In this document: positions 5,411 through 11,374 of the stretch, piece by piece
How positions within the stretch are numbered: position 1 is the first letter of the stretch
How the letters are laid out: each line of letters starts with the position of its first letter
Source of the DNA: DATKYV01 sp035528275
GTDB taxonomy: Bacteria > Acidobacteriota > Terriglobia > UBA7540
Direction: 5' to 3'
DNA length: 11,374 nucleotides
Assembly (NCBI GenBank): GCA_035528275.1
Contig: DATKYV010000072.1
Location: 1-11,374, forward strand
Program-made: the position numbers and the translations under genes
The notes under the pieces: model-generated
The model's database searches: none
What the model was told of the DNA's origin: nothing
Seen by the model: only the letters and a program-made list of their open reading frames with translations

Positions 5411-6583
5411 ATGGACACGCGCGCGACAATTCGTTCCGCCCTGGTGTGTTTGCTGATTCTCGGCGTCGCGGCGGGGATTGCCGTGACGGTGCGGGCTCAG
5501 GAGGGTGTCACCGGCGCCCCACCCGTGTACACCCCGCCCCGAGAAAAGGAGCCAGAGCTCACCCGCCGGAAAGAGGCGGACATCCGGGTTCAGTCCACCC
5601 TGGTGACCACCCCCGTCACCGTCATCGATGAATCAGGAGAGTTTATTTACGACCTGCGGGAACAGGAATTCGAGATCCTGGACAATGGCTTCCCGCAGCG
5701 CATCGAGCGGTTTGAGAATCTGGCGCGGCCAATTGCCGCAGTGATCGTAGTGCAGACCAACGAGCGGACTCGCCCGCTGCTTGACCAAGTGCGGCCGCTC
5801 GGCACGGTCTTTTCCATGCTCATGCTGGGGCCGGCGGGGCAGGTGGCGGTGATTTCCTACGACGACCGTGTCCGCCAGGCGCAGGATTTTTCCGACAGCA
5901 ACGATCTACTCAACCAGACCCTCGAGGAATTGAAGGTTCAGGGTGAGAAAGCTCGCCTCAACGACGCGCTGATGCGCGCCATCGCCCTGCTCGAGAAGCG
6001 TCCGCGTACCGAGCGGCGCATCATTGTCGCCATTTCCGACGGGTTCGATTCGGGGAGCGAGACGAGCGACGACGAGGTGATTCGCCGCGCCACGGGTTCC
6101 GAGACCACGATCTATGGCTTGGGTTTCAATCCCGCTCAACTGCTGCTTGCCGCCAAGCCCAGGACTCCGCCGCCCGACCCGCTGGACACCAACGTCACCC
6201 GGCCCACGCCGCCGGGCACCGTCCCCACGCCCTCGCGGTCCGAAGGTACTTACAACGCCCCGATTCCCATCGTCGATATCCTTGCGGGGACGGGCAGAAT
6301 CATCAAGTCCGCCGTGGCGTCGAGCGCCTTGGAGTTTTACGCGGGCTACACGGGCGGAGCGTTCTTCAGCCACTGGAAAAAGAAAACCCTCGAGGACCAA
6401 TTGAGCCGCATAGCCGCCGAGATCAACAGCCAGTATGAAATTGCGTACGTCCCCGCCTCACTGAATCAGCCGGGTTTCCACCGCATCGAGGTCCATGTCC
6501 AGCGCCCGGGAGTGAAAGTCCGGGCGCGCGCCGGGTACTTCTACCAGCCGCCCAAGCCGTCGCAAACCGCCCAGACCCCCTGA
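5411..6583 (+). CDS. Secreted VWFA-related (Acidobacteria-type) domain protein with a degenerate metal site
   Basis: This is a 390-residue exported protein. Residues 8-29 form a Sec signal peptide ending in VRA before Gln30. Residues 59-104 hold the beta-rich lead-in typical of these proteins (STLVTTPVTVIDESGEFIYDL, then FEILDNGFPQRIERF). A von Willebrand A-like domain spans about 107-320. A proline-rich insert follows at 250-285, and the C-terminal signature is INSQYEIAYVPASLNQPGFHRIEV (338-361) to ARAGYF (373-378). The D-x-S-x-S metal motif expected after the first strand (PIAAVIVV) is replaced by QTNER (115-119), although a later SDG (209-211) remains. I use the ATG at 5411. An in-frame GTG at 5405 is better spaced (8 nt) from AAGAGG at 5391-5396. 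The frame is open back to 5141 inside rlmB, but the signal peptide rules out that start. Function is unknown; envelope adhesion or complex assembly is a guess. Confidence 0.88.
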   Translation: MDTRATIRSALVCLLILGVAAGIAVTVRAQEGVTGAPPVYTPPREKEPELTRRKEADIRVQSTLVTTPVTVIDESGEFIYDLREQEFEILDNGFPQRIERFENLARPIAAVIVVQTNERTRPLLDQVRPLGTVFSMLMLGPAGQVAVISYDDRVRQAQDFSDSNDLLNQTLEELKVQGEKARLNDALMRAIALLEKRPRTERRIIVAISDGFDSGSETSDDEVIRRATGSETTIYGLGFNPAQLLLAAKPRTPPPDPLDTNVTRPTPPGTVPTPSRSEGTYNAPIPIVDILAGTGRIIKSAVASSALEFYAGYTGGAFFSHWKKKTLEDQLSRIAAEINSQYEIAYVPASLNQPGFHRIEVHVQRPGVKVRARAGYFYQPPKPSQTAQTP

Positions 6584-6703
6584 GGATCGTTCTCCAGGGG
6601 TCCTGCCGTTTCAACAAACTGGAGGCGGCTTGACGAGCGGCAACCTCGACCATTCTGAAGTGGCCACCGGCTGAGAATTCGACAGCATCAACTTGGAACG
6701 GCG

Positions 6704-7165
6704 CTAATAATTCTCGTAACCTTGGACTTCGACGCGGCGGGTGGATTTCAGGTCGATTTCGGCGAGGTAAGGTCGCATGTCGTGGGGCGAAACACGAAGG
6801 ACCATGGCGTGGGTCGCTTCATCGTCCTTGAAGACCACGGTGAAATAGCGGTTGCGTTTTCCTCCCAGCAGCGGAACGATGAAGTTGGGCTTCACCTTCC
6901 ACTTGAGCTTCATCTTGCGGACTTTCCGGCTCACGTCATTGCGGTATTGCATTAGGGTAATGGACGAAAAGGAGGCGGTAACCGCTCCTGTTGGGCACCG
7001 GAACGTCAGGCCGGTCGTTGCCAGCTCGAGGTTCCCTTCGCACCCTTCGGAAATGCTTTCGGTCCCGGCGGCGTATTTGAACTGCGGCTCGATGCCTTCC
7101 TCGCTGCCATAGACTATCGCTGCCGTAGCAAGCAACAGGGCGGCCGACAACAATCCCGGCCGCAT
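6704..7165 (-). CDS. Small secreted protein of unknown function
   Basis: This gene encodes 153 residues from the ATG at 7165. That start has AAGGG 9 nt upstream and yields a clean signal peptide (MRPGLLSAALLLATAAIVYG, then SEE). A TTG at 7192 would add nine polar residues and spoil it. The mature part has two cysteines (CEGNLEL and FRCPTG), which could form a disulfide. Alternating short strands follow, then SSITLMQYRNDVSRKV, a basic stretch (RKMKLKWKVK), KNRYFTVVFKD-like text and a C-terminal SPHDMRPYLAEIDLK. The pattern of strands plus a final helix recalls a PH- or GRAM-like fold, but that is inference. I believe close homologs exist as hypothetical proteins in Acidobacteriota. It is the last gene of the minus-strand cluster, 144 nt after the TonB-C-like gene. 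The gap holds an AT-rich TATAAG that might give it its own promoter. Confidence 0.8.
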   Translation of the reverse strand: MRPGLLSAALLLATAAIVYGSEEGIEPQFKYAAGTESISEGCEGNLELATTGLTFRCPTGAVTASFSSITLMQYRNDVSRKVRKMKLKWKVKPNFIVPLLGGKRNRYFTVVFKDDEATHAMVLRVSPHDMRPYLAEIDLKSTRRVEVQGYENY

Positions 7166-7309
7166 CTTTCTAAACCCTTGTCCTTTTGTCAAACTGACTC
7201 TCCAGGTGATTGGATTCTCCCTCCGGCTGGCTCGGCAGGCCCAAACTCTATATCTTATATTAGGATGCGAGGGATTGCATCAGGTGTTGCGCCTCATCGA
7301 GGAGGGGGC

Positions 7310-8050
7310 TCAGGGGCAGCCGCTTTGCGGATCGGTTGGGCCGCGGGCGGCGACCCAGCCTTCCACCGGAACGTCCACGTCAAGATACCAGGGGATGGGG
7401 AGTGAACCCCAGCGCGCCGGCCTGAACGTCCAGCAGGAGACGATCTTGCGCGCCGTCGCGAAGTGGGCGGGCTGCCCGCTCAAAGGCTTTGTGTCGATCG
7501 CCTGTCCCTTGTCGCCGACCAGAACCCGGAGGCGAACGGACTCACCGTCGCTCGGCCCCGACGGCGACTCCAGAATCTCAGGAGGCTTGACCTGCCGGTC
7601 GAGGTACTCCTCCGGGTGACTGGGGAGCGGCGCGAGCTTCTTGGTCTGCAGGGAGAAGATCACGTCGACAAGGGTCGAGAAAGACGTGGGCCCGTCCTTC
7701 GTCTTGAAGGGGCGGAAAAGCCAGCGACGCACCGTCCGAAGCGCCGAGGCGGCAAGAATCGGATGCCCGGCGATCACATGGGCCTCGCGCACGCTGCCCT
7801 CAGGTGAAACGAGGACCTGCAACCGAACCGAACCTTGGATGAAATTGAACTTCGCCACCGAAGGGTATTCCGGGCGGTCATGACTCTTGAGGAGCTTCGC
7901 ACCCGCCTTCGAGTCCAAACGCTCCGGCGCCAGTGCGGGTCGAGAGGTCTGCGCCTTGGCGGAAAGCGCGGCGCACAGACACCCCGCCGCCAGCGTCCAG
8001 ACGCCGGCATGGCGCGCTGCCTCACAGACGACGTTACTTCTGCGATTCAA
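7310..8050 (-). CDS. Exported protein with two TonB C-terminal-like repeats
   Basis: This gene encodes 246 residues. Residues 15-33 form a signal peptide ending in AKA before Gln34. Residues about 60-135 match a TonB C-terminal domain: RPEYPSVAKFNFIQGSVRLQVLV-type text, then GSVREAHVIAGHPILAASALRTVRRWLFRPF. Residues about 157-232 look like a second, diverged copy (PPEILES, VRLRVLVGDKGQAID, SGQPAHFATARKIVSCWTFRPA). TonB C-terminal domains contact outer-membrane receptors. Classical TonB also has an N-terminal membrane anchor and a proline-rich spacer, which are absent here, so this is probably a free periplasmic protein rather than an energy transducer. The only start is TTG at 8050, inside the last codons of acpS (17-nt overlap), with AGGTGA 3 nt before it, which suggests translational coupling. 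LAAGC (20-24) resembles a lipobox but sits within the hydrophobic core. Confidence 0.85.
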   Translation of the reverse strand: MNRRSNVVCEAARHAGVWTLAAGCLCAALSAKAQTSRPALAPERLDSKAGAKLLKSHDRPEYPSVAKFNFIQGSVRLQVLVSPEGSVREAHVIAGHPILAASALRTVRRWLFRPFKTKDGPTSFSTLVDVIFSLQTKKLAPLPSHPEEYLDRQVKPPEILESPSGPSDGESVRLRVLVGDKGQAIDTKPLSGQPAHFATARKIVSCWTFRPARWGSLPIPWYLDVDVPVEGWVAARGPTDPQSGCP

Positions 8051-8417
8051 AAATCACCTGCGCCACCACGTAATGGTCGGCGTGCGAAATGGAGACGACA
8101 GTCCTGGTCACGCCCAGTTGGCGCGCCAACTGGGCCGCGCGTCCCGCCAGGACGAGCTCCGGTTTGCCGCTCGGCTGATGGACAACTTCCACATCCCGCC
8201 AGCTCACGCCCTCGCGCCAGCCGGTGCCCAGGGCTTTGAAGGCTGCCTCCTTGGCCGCAAATCTCGCCGCGTACCGCTCCGCCTTGTTCTTGAACTTTTC
8301 GCAGTAGGTGATTTCGCCGGGCGAATAGAGGCGCCGGCAAAACCGCTCCCCGTGCCGCTCGAGGGCCTTCTGGATGCGCAACGTCTCTACGATGTCGATG
8401 CCTGTGCCCACAATCAT
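8034..8417 (-). CDS. acpS: Holo-[acyl-carrier-protein] synthase
   Basis: This 127-residue phosphopantetheinyl transferase moves 4'-phosphopantetheine from CoA to the conserved serine of apo-ACP, activating it for fatty-acid synthesis. The N-terminus MIVGTGIDIVE, with Mg-binding Asp8, and the motif RFAAKEAAFKALGTG (52-66; Glu57, Lys61) are intact. The C-terminal VSISHADHYVVAQV (108-121) is typical. The ATG at 8417 is chosen because AcpS proteins begin almost exactly there; an upstream TTG at 8435 would add six residues. No clear Shine-Dalgarno is seen. It lies 54 nt after the RsbRD-N-like gene and overlaps the TonB-C-like gene by 17 nt, so the three are probably cotranscribed. Length is normal for the family. 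Confidence 0.96.
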   Translation of the reverse strand: MIVGTGIDIVETLRIQKALERHGERFCRRLYSPGEITYCEKFKNKAERYAARFAAKEAAFKALGTGWREGVSWRDVEVVHQPSGKPELVLAGRAAQLARQLGVTRTVVSISHADHYVVAQVIFESQK

Positions 8418-8471
8418 GCCGGAAAGTCTCGCCAAGCTTCCGGCCGGCGGGCCGCGCCCGAATGACGCCGG

Positions 8472-8939
8472 TTAGTGCGCGGGAACGGCCGAAGCAGCCG
8501 TCCGCATCGACGCCGCAGTGTGCTCATACCCCCTCACGGTGTAATAGATCGCCTTGTCAAAGAACTGGCCGAGCGACCGTTGAAGTTGTTGCTCCTGGTA
8601 AAGGTCCACGGCCGAGTCCACGAACCCCGAAGAGTGAATGTAATCTCGCAGATGGTACTTGATCAGAATCAACGCATAAACCACTTCGTTGACCGGAATT
8701 CCCTCGTGACAACGCCTTTCTCCCAGTTCGCTGTATGTGGCCTTGATCATTTCGTCGGTCTTCTCCCCCAGGCAGCGGCCAAGATTACGGTAGACGTTAT
8801 AAACACGGTGGCGAAGCTCTTCACGGGGAAGGCGGTGGTATGCGGGTGTGCGGCTGTTGGATTTGAGGTCATCCAGCAAACCGCGAGTCAACTCTTCGGC
8901 GTGGTTCTCAATCAACTGCACCAGGCGTACGGAAAGCAT
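8472..8939 (-). CDS. RsbRD N-terminal-like sensor domain protein, stand-alone
   Basis: This gene encodes 155 residues from an ATG with a good Shine-Dalgarno, AGGGGTGA, ending 4 nt before it. The protein is all-helical in appearance, with no signal peptide or membrane segment. The layout VQLIENHAEELTRGLLDDLKSN, then TPAYHRLPREELRHRVYNVYRNLGRCL, then GIPVNEVVYALILIKYHLRDYI, resembles the RsbRD_N family (N-terminal sensory part of RsbT co-antagonists and of some histidine kinases). Here it is not followed by a STAS or kinase domain, so it would be a free sensor or binding module. It ends in a low-complexity Ala/Ser tail (about 141-155). It is the first gene of the minus-strand cluster ahead of acpS and has its own candidate promoter. 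The family call is from memory of motif texture; the ligand and partner are unknown. Confidence 0.7.
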   Translation of the reverse strand: MLSVRLVQLIENHAEELTRGLLDDLKSNSRTPAYHRLPREELRHRVYNVYRNLGRCLGEKTDEMIKATYSELGERRCHEGIPVNEVVYALILIKYHLRDYIHSSGFVDSAVDLYQEQQLQRSLGQFFDKAIYYTVRGYEHTAASMRTAASAVPAH

Positions 8940-8958
8940 CAGTCACCCCTGGGCCGAA

Positions 8959-8987
8959 GTATAAGAAAGTTAAGTTTACCATACCAA
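8959..8987 (-). promoter_or_regulatory. Candidate promoter of the RsbRD-N-like/acpS cluster
   Basis: On the minus strand TTGGTA (8987-8982) and TATACT (8964-8959) are separated by 18 bp, a fair sigma70-type match. Transcription would start near 8952, leaving a leader of about a dozen bases with the Shine-Dalgarno. It lies in the 115-bp divergent spacer shared with pgeF. Confidence 0.5.
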
Positions 8988-9054
8988 ATCAAGGGCGGAA
9001 TTTCAACGCATCACCCTCAAATGGCGCTTCGCCAGCCCGTGCTATATTGGAGGC

Positions 9055-10035
9055 TTGAAGAATCCAAAAAGTTTCAGACTCGTTTCGGACGCGGACCTGG
9101 AATGGCTCGAATGTCGCCGGTCTGCCCGCCTGCCGTGGTTGTTGCACGCTTTCAGCACGCGTCGCGGAGGCTTCAGCAAGCCTCCCGCCGCGGGACTGAA
9201 CCTGGGATTTGTTGAATCCGACCGGCGTGCCCGCGTGGAAAGAAATCGCCTTCGCTTCTTCCAGGCGATCGGAGCTGACCGTTTCACGCCGGCCGGGCTG
9301 CGCCAAATCCACTCGGCAGCCGTTTATCGGGTGGAGAGCACCTCGGGCCGCAGCCTCCACTACCGGCCTTGCGGTTTGGACGTCCCGCTGGCACCAAAGC
9401 GCGCGATCCCAGCAGGCGATGCCTTGATCACCAATCAGCCGGGCGTGTTGCTCTCCGTCCGAATCGCCGATTGCCTCCCGATTCTCCTGGTCGACCCGCG
9501 CCGGCGCGCCATTGCCGCGGTGCACGCCGGGTGGCGCGGCGTCCTGGAACGCGTGGTCGAGAAGGCCGTCGGAGGGATGCGGCAGGAATTCGGTTCGGAC
9601 CCGAGCCGGATGGCGGCGATCCTCGGCCCGTCGATCCGCGCCTGTTGTTACGCGGTGGGGCAGGAAGTGGTGGACGCGTTTTGCGGTGGGTCTGTGAATG
9701 GCGAACGGTTTTTCCGGCCGCCTTCCTCCGACGACCCTTCCCAGGCGCTCACTGCGCGCTACCCAATGCTTTTCCTTTCGCCCCATCCTCCAGGCCACGG
9801 ACCGAAGCCCGCGGCCGCTGCGCACCTCGACCTTGTGGCGGCTGCGCGCGACCAGCTTCGCCGTGCCGGGCTGCGCCCTGCAAACATCTACGTCGCGCCC
9901 TTCTGCACGGCGTGCCGGACAGACCTCTTCTTCTCACACCGCAAGGAAGGGGCGGGGACGGGACGTGCCATGGCGGCGGTTGGAATCCGGCCGGAAGTGT
10001 CCCGGCGCAAACGCGCGCCGGCGCGGGAATGCTAG
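9055..10035 (+). CDS. pgeF: Peptidoglycan editing factor / laccase-domain protein (YfiH/YlmD family)
   Basis: This 326-residue protein belongs to the former DUF152 family. Members are called multicopper polyphenol oxidases in databases. The E. coli member edits wrongly incorporated L-serine from UDP-MurNAc peptides, and others act on purine nucleosides. The conserved Zn-binding triad is present: His86 (RQIHSAAV), Cys140 (VRIADCLPILLVD) and His157 (AAVHAGWRG). GDALITNQPG (121-130), ILGPSIRACCYAVGQEV (189-205) and FCTACRTDLFFSHRKEGAGTGRAMA (283-307) are also typical. The C-terminus has a basic tail. The only in-frame start is TTG at 9055, with GGAGG ending one base before it, which is too close for normal use. 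A TATATT at 9043-9048 could place the transcript start at or near the TTG. It converges on rlmN with 16 bp between stops. Confidence 0.93.
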   Translation: MKNPKSFRLVSDADLEWLECRRSARLPWLLHAFSTRRGGFSKPPAAGLNLGFVESDRRARVERNRLRFFQAIGADRFTPAGLRQIHSAAVYRVESTSGRSLHYRPCGLDVPLAPKRAIPAGDALITNQPGVLLSVRIADCLPILLVDPRRRAIAAVHAGWRGVLERVVEKAVGGMRQEFGSDPSRMAAILGPSIRACCYAVGQEVVDAFCGGSVNGERFFRPPSSDDPSQALTARYPMLFLSPHPPGHGPKPAAAAHLDLVAAARDQLRRAGLRPANIYVAPFCTACRTDLFFSHRKEGAGTGRAMAAVGIRPEVSRRKRAPAREC

Positions 10036-10051
10036 GTTTTCGATGAGAAGC

Positions 10052-11173
10052 TTACGGGGCGGCATGCAACGAAGTCCCGGTCGCTCTCCCCTCCAATCTC
10101 AACTGCCCACAGGCCGCGCGCACGTCCTGCCCTCGCGAAATGCGGATGAACGAGGGAATGCGGCGCTTCGCGAGTACCTGCTGAAACGCCAGCACCCGTT
10201 CCAGGGGCGAGGGACGAAAGGGCAGTTCGGGTCCCGGGTTGTAGGGAATCAGATTCAGCTTGGCCCGGATGCCGCGTACCAGGTCCGCCACGCGCGCCGC
10301 GTCAAGGTCCGAATCGTTGATGCCATCCAGGAGAACGTACTCAAATGTGAGCTTCTCCCACGGCCGCAGCGGATACTTGCGGCAGGCCTCCAGCAACGCG
10401 CCGAGGGGATGTTTCCGGTTCAGGGGCATCAGCGCCGTGCGCTGTTCTTCGCTTGAGGCATTGAGCGAAACGGCCAGTTTGGGACGAAGGGGCTCGCGCC
10501 CCAGGTCGTGAATTCGGGGAATGATGCCGGAAGTCGATAGGGTGATGCGCTTGAGCGAGAGGCCCAGCCCATGGGGGTCGGCCATGATCCGCACGGCTTT
10601 CATCACCGGGGCGAGATTCAGCAGCGGCTCCCCCATCCCCATAAAAACCACGTTCAGCCGGGAATCGGGCGATATCCCGCGGTCGCTGGCAAGGGCGAGG
10701 ACTTGGCCGATGATTTCGCCCGCCTCGAGATTTCGCCTGACGCCAAGAAGCCCGGTGAAACAAAAGCGGCAATCGACGGCGCATCCCACCTGGCTGGAGA
10801 GACACAGCGTCGTCCGCTTCTCCTCGGGCATGAAGACCGCCTCGACGGTTTCCCCATCCCCGAGCTTGAGGAGATATCGAACCGACTCGTCTCGGGAAAC
10901 AAATCGGTCCAGGACGGCGGGATACCCAATCCTGTAGGTGGCGGAGAGCCAGTCTCGGGAGCTGCGATCGAGCTCCGTGAGACCGTCGAAGGCGCGGGCC
11001 CGTCGCTCGTAAATTGCCCTGTAAATCTGCCGGCCACGGTAGGCGGGGCGGCCTGAGGCGACGGCAAGCTGCTCAAGCTCGTTGCGGTCGAGTCCCAGGA
11101 GATTGCCACGGGATGGATCGGCTGCGCTCAAGTTTGTCCCGCCTCGAATCGTAGCACGTGGCCGAGCCGCCAT
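10052..11173 (-). CDS. rlmN: Dual-specificity 23S rRNA/tRNA adenine C2-methyltransferase RlmN
   Basis: This 373-residue radical SAM enzyme methylates C2 of A2503 in 23S rRNA and of A37 in some tRNAs (E. coli numbering), using a methyl-cysteine intermediate. The [4Fe-4S] motif C-x3-C-x2-C is at Cys131, Cys135 and Cys138 (GCAVDCRFCF). The two other functional cysteines are present: Cys124 (TLCLSSQVG) and Cys355 (GQDVRAACGQL). MGMGEP (178-183) provides the SAM-binding GEP. SLNASSEEQRTALMPLNRKHP (236-255) is a family hallmark. I chose the ATG at 11173; there is no clear Shine-Dalgarno. A TTG 14 codons further in is preceded by GAGGCGGG and could be the true start, since residues 1-14 are not conserved-looking. 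Cotranscription with anything is not evident: the gene is convergent with pgeF and divergent from the TetR-like gene. Confidence 0.96.
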   Translation of the reverse strand: MAARPRATIRGGTNLSAADPSRGNLLGLDRNELEQLAVASGRPAYRGRQIYRAIYERRARAFDGLTELDRSSRDWLSATYRIGYPAVLDRFVSRDESVRYLLKLGDGETVEAVFMPEEKRTTLCLSSQVGCAVDCRFCFTGLLGVRRNLEAGEIIGQVLALASDRGISPDSRLNVVFMGMGEPLLNLAPVMKAVRIMADPHGLGLSLKRITLSTSGIIPRIHDLGREPLRPKLAVSLNASSEEQRTALMPLNRKHPLGALLEACRKYPLRPWEKLTFEYVLLDGINDSDLDAARVADLVRGIRAKLNLIPYNPGPELPFRPSPLERVLAFQQVLAKRRIPSFIRISRGQDVRAACGQLRLEGRATGTSLHAAP

Positions 11174-11255
11174 CAAGATGGCATGGCTTCTCGCGAGCCT
11201 GGTGAGGCATGGTGCAGGCCGGGCACAACAATCCAGGGACTGATCTTCCAGCCTA

Positions 11256-11283
11256 TTGAAATAAATGGGTATTCGTTTATAAT
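11256..11283 (+). promoter_or_regulatory. Strong sigma70-type promoter of the TetR-like gene
   Basis: TTGAAA (11256-11261) and a perfect TATAAT (11278-11283) are 16 bp apart. Transcription should begin near 11290, giving a leader of about 30 nt that contains AAAGGAGG. It is the best consensus promoter in the window. Confidence 0.75.
11261..11280. promoter_or_regulatory. Imperfect inverted repeat overlapping the promoter, candidate TetR operator
   Basis: ATAAATGGGT / ATTCGTTTAT forms a 20-bp imperfect palindrome in which 7 of 10 pairs match, including five in a row at the outer arms. It covers the spacer and reaches into the -10 box, where a TetR-family dimer would block its own transcription. 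Autoregulation is inference from position and gene type. Confidence 0.5.
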
Positions 11284-11318
11284 CCGTCCGGACGCTTTTT
11301 AAAGAAAGGAGGCATTCT

Positions 11319-11374
11319 ATGAGCCCACGTCGGGCCGATCCGGCGCTGGCCGAGCGTCGGCGCGAAGTCCTTAT
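11319..11374 (+). CDS. Probable TetR/AcrR-family transcriptional regulator (N-terminal 18 codons only)
   Basis: Only the start is inside the window: MSPRRADPALAERRREVL, with the frame open to the edge. The ATG has an excellent Shine-Dalgarno (AAAGGAGG, 11305-11312) 6 nt upstream. A short basic tail rich in R, A and E, followed by the first residues of a helix, is typical of TetR-family proteins just before their helix-turn-helix. The overlapping palindrome at the promoter agrees with self-repression. TetR regulators often control an adjacent efflux or transport operon, but what lies downstream is not visible. Another small DNA-binding protein cannot be excluded from so few residues. Confidence 0.55.
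   Translation, partial: MSPRRADPALAERRREVL

Noticed and set aside
4483..5418. Long open frame (311 codons) antisense to rlmB
   Set aside because: rlmB has intact SPOUT motifs; the antisense frame is a codon-bias shadow that starts and ends in repeats or neighbouring genes.
8989..9825. 278-codon frame antisense to pgeF
   Set aside because: The composition is Arg/Ala-rich without domain signatures, and pgeF on the other strand is unambiguous.

Overview
The window looks like a GC-rich chromosomal segment of an Acidobacteriota bacterium. The strongest clue is a secreted 'VWFA-related' protein of the type abundant in that phylum. Supporting clues are small secreted proteins of a type I associate with that phylum, and intergenic spacers filled with short hairpins and tandem repeats. 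The taxon is an inference from gene content. I see no phage, transposase, integrase, CRISPR array, tRNA or rRNA.

Layout, left to right. Positions 1-681 (minus) carry the N-terminal part of a lipoprotein resembling a GH36-type alpha-galactosidase, cut by the window edge. A spacer with palindromes and hairpins (682-1290) separates it from the divergent surE (1291-2049, plus). A second, longer spacer (2050-2804) is packed with short repeats, including two diverged copies of an ORF-like unit. Then come gltX (2805-4307), a 271-bp spacer with a modular hairpin element, rlmB (4579-5358) and the VWA-type secreted protein (5411-6583), all on the plus strand. Converging on these is a minus-strand cluster read from 8939 down to 6704: an RsbRD-N-like protein, acpS, a secreted protein with two TonB-C-like repeats that overlaps acpS, and a small secreted protein of unknown function. 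Divergent from that cluster is pgeF (9055-10035, plus), which converges on rlmN (10052-11173, minus) with 16 bp between stop codons. The right edge holds a strong sigma70-type promoter, an overlapping inverted repeat and the first 18 codons of a probable TetR-family regulator.

Most genes are housekeeping: tRNA charging (gltX), rRNA methylation (rlmB, rlmN), nucleotide and peptidoglycan quality control (surE, pgeF) and acyl-carrier-protein activation (acpS). The accessory part is the set of exported proteins: the glycosidase-like lipoprotein, the VWA protein, the TonB-C-like protein and the small unknown. I did not find a clearly new multi-gene system. The points most worth checking are the VWA domain whose metal site appears lost, the paired ORF-like repeats before gltX, the family of TGTRGC-headed hairpins in three spacers, and the double TonB-C protein with no visible membrane anchor.
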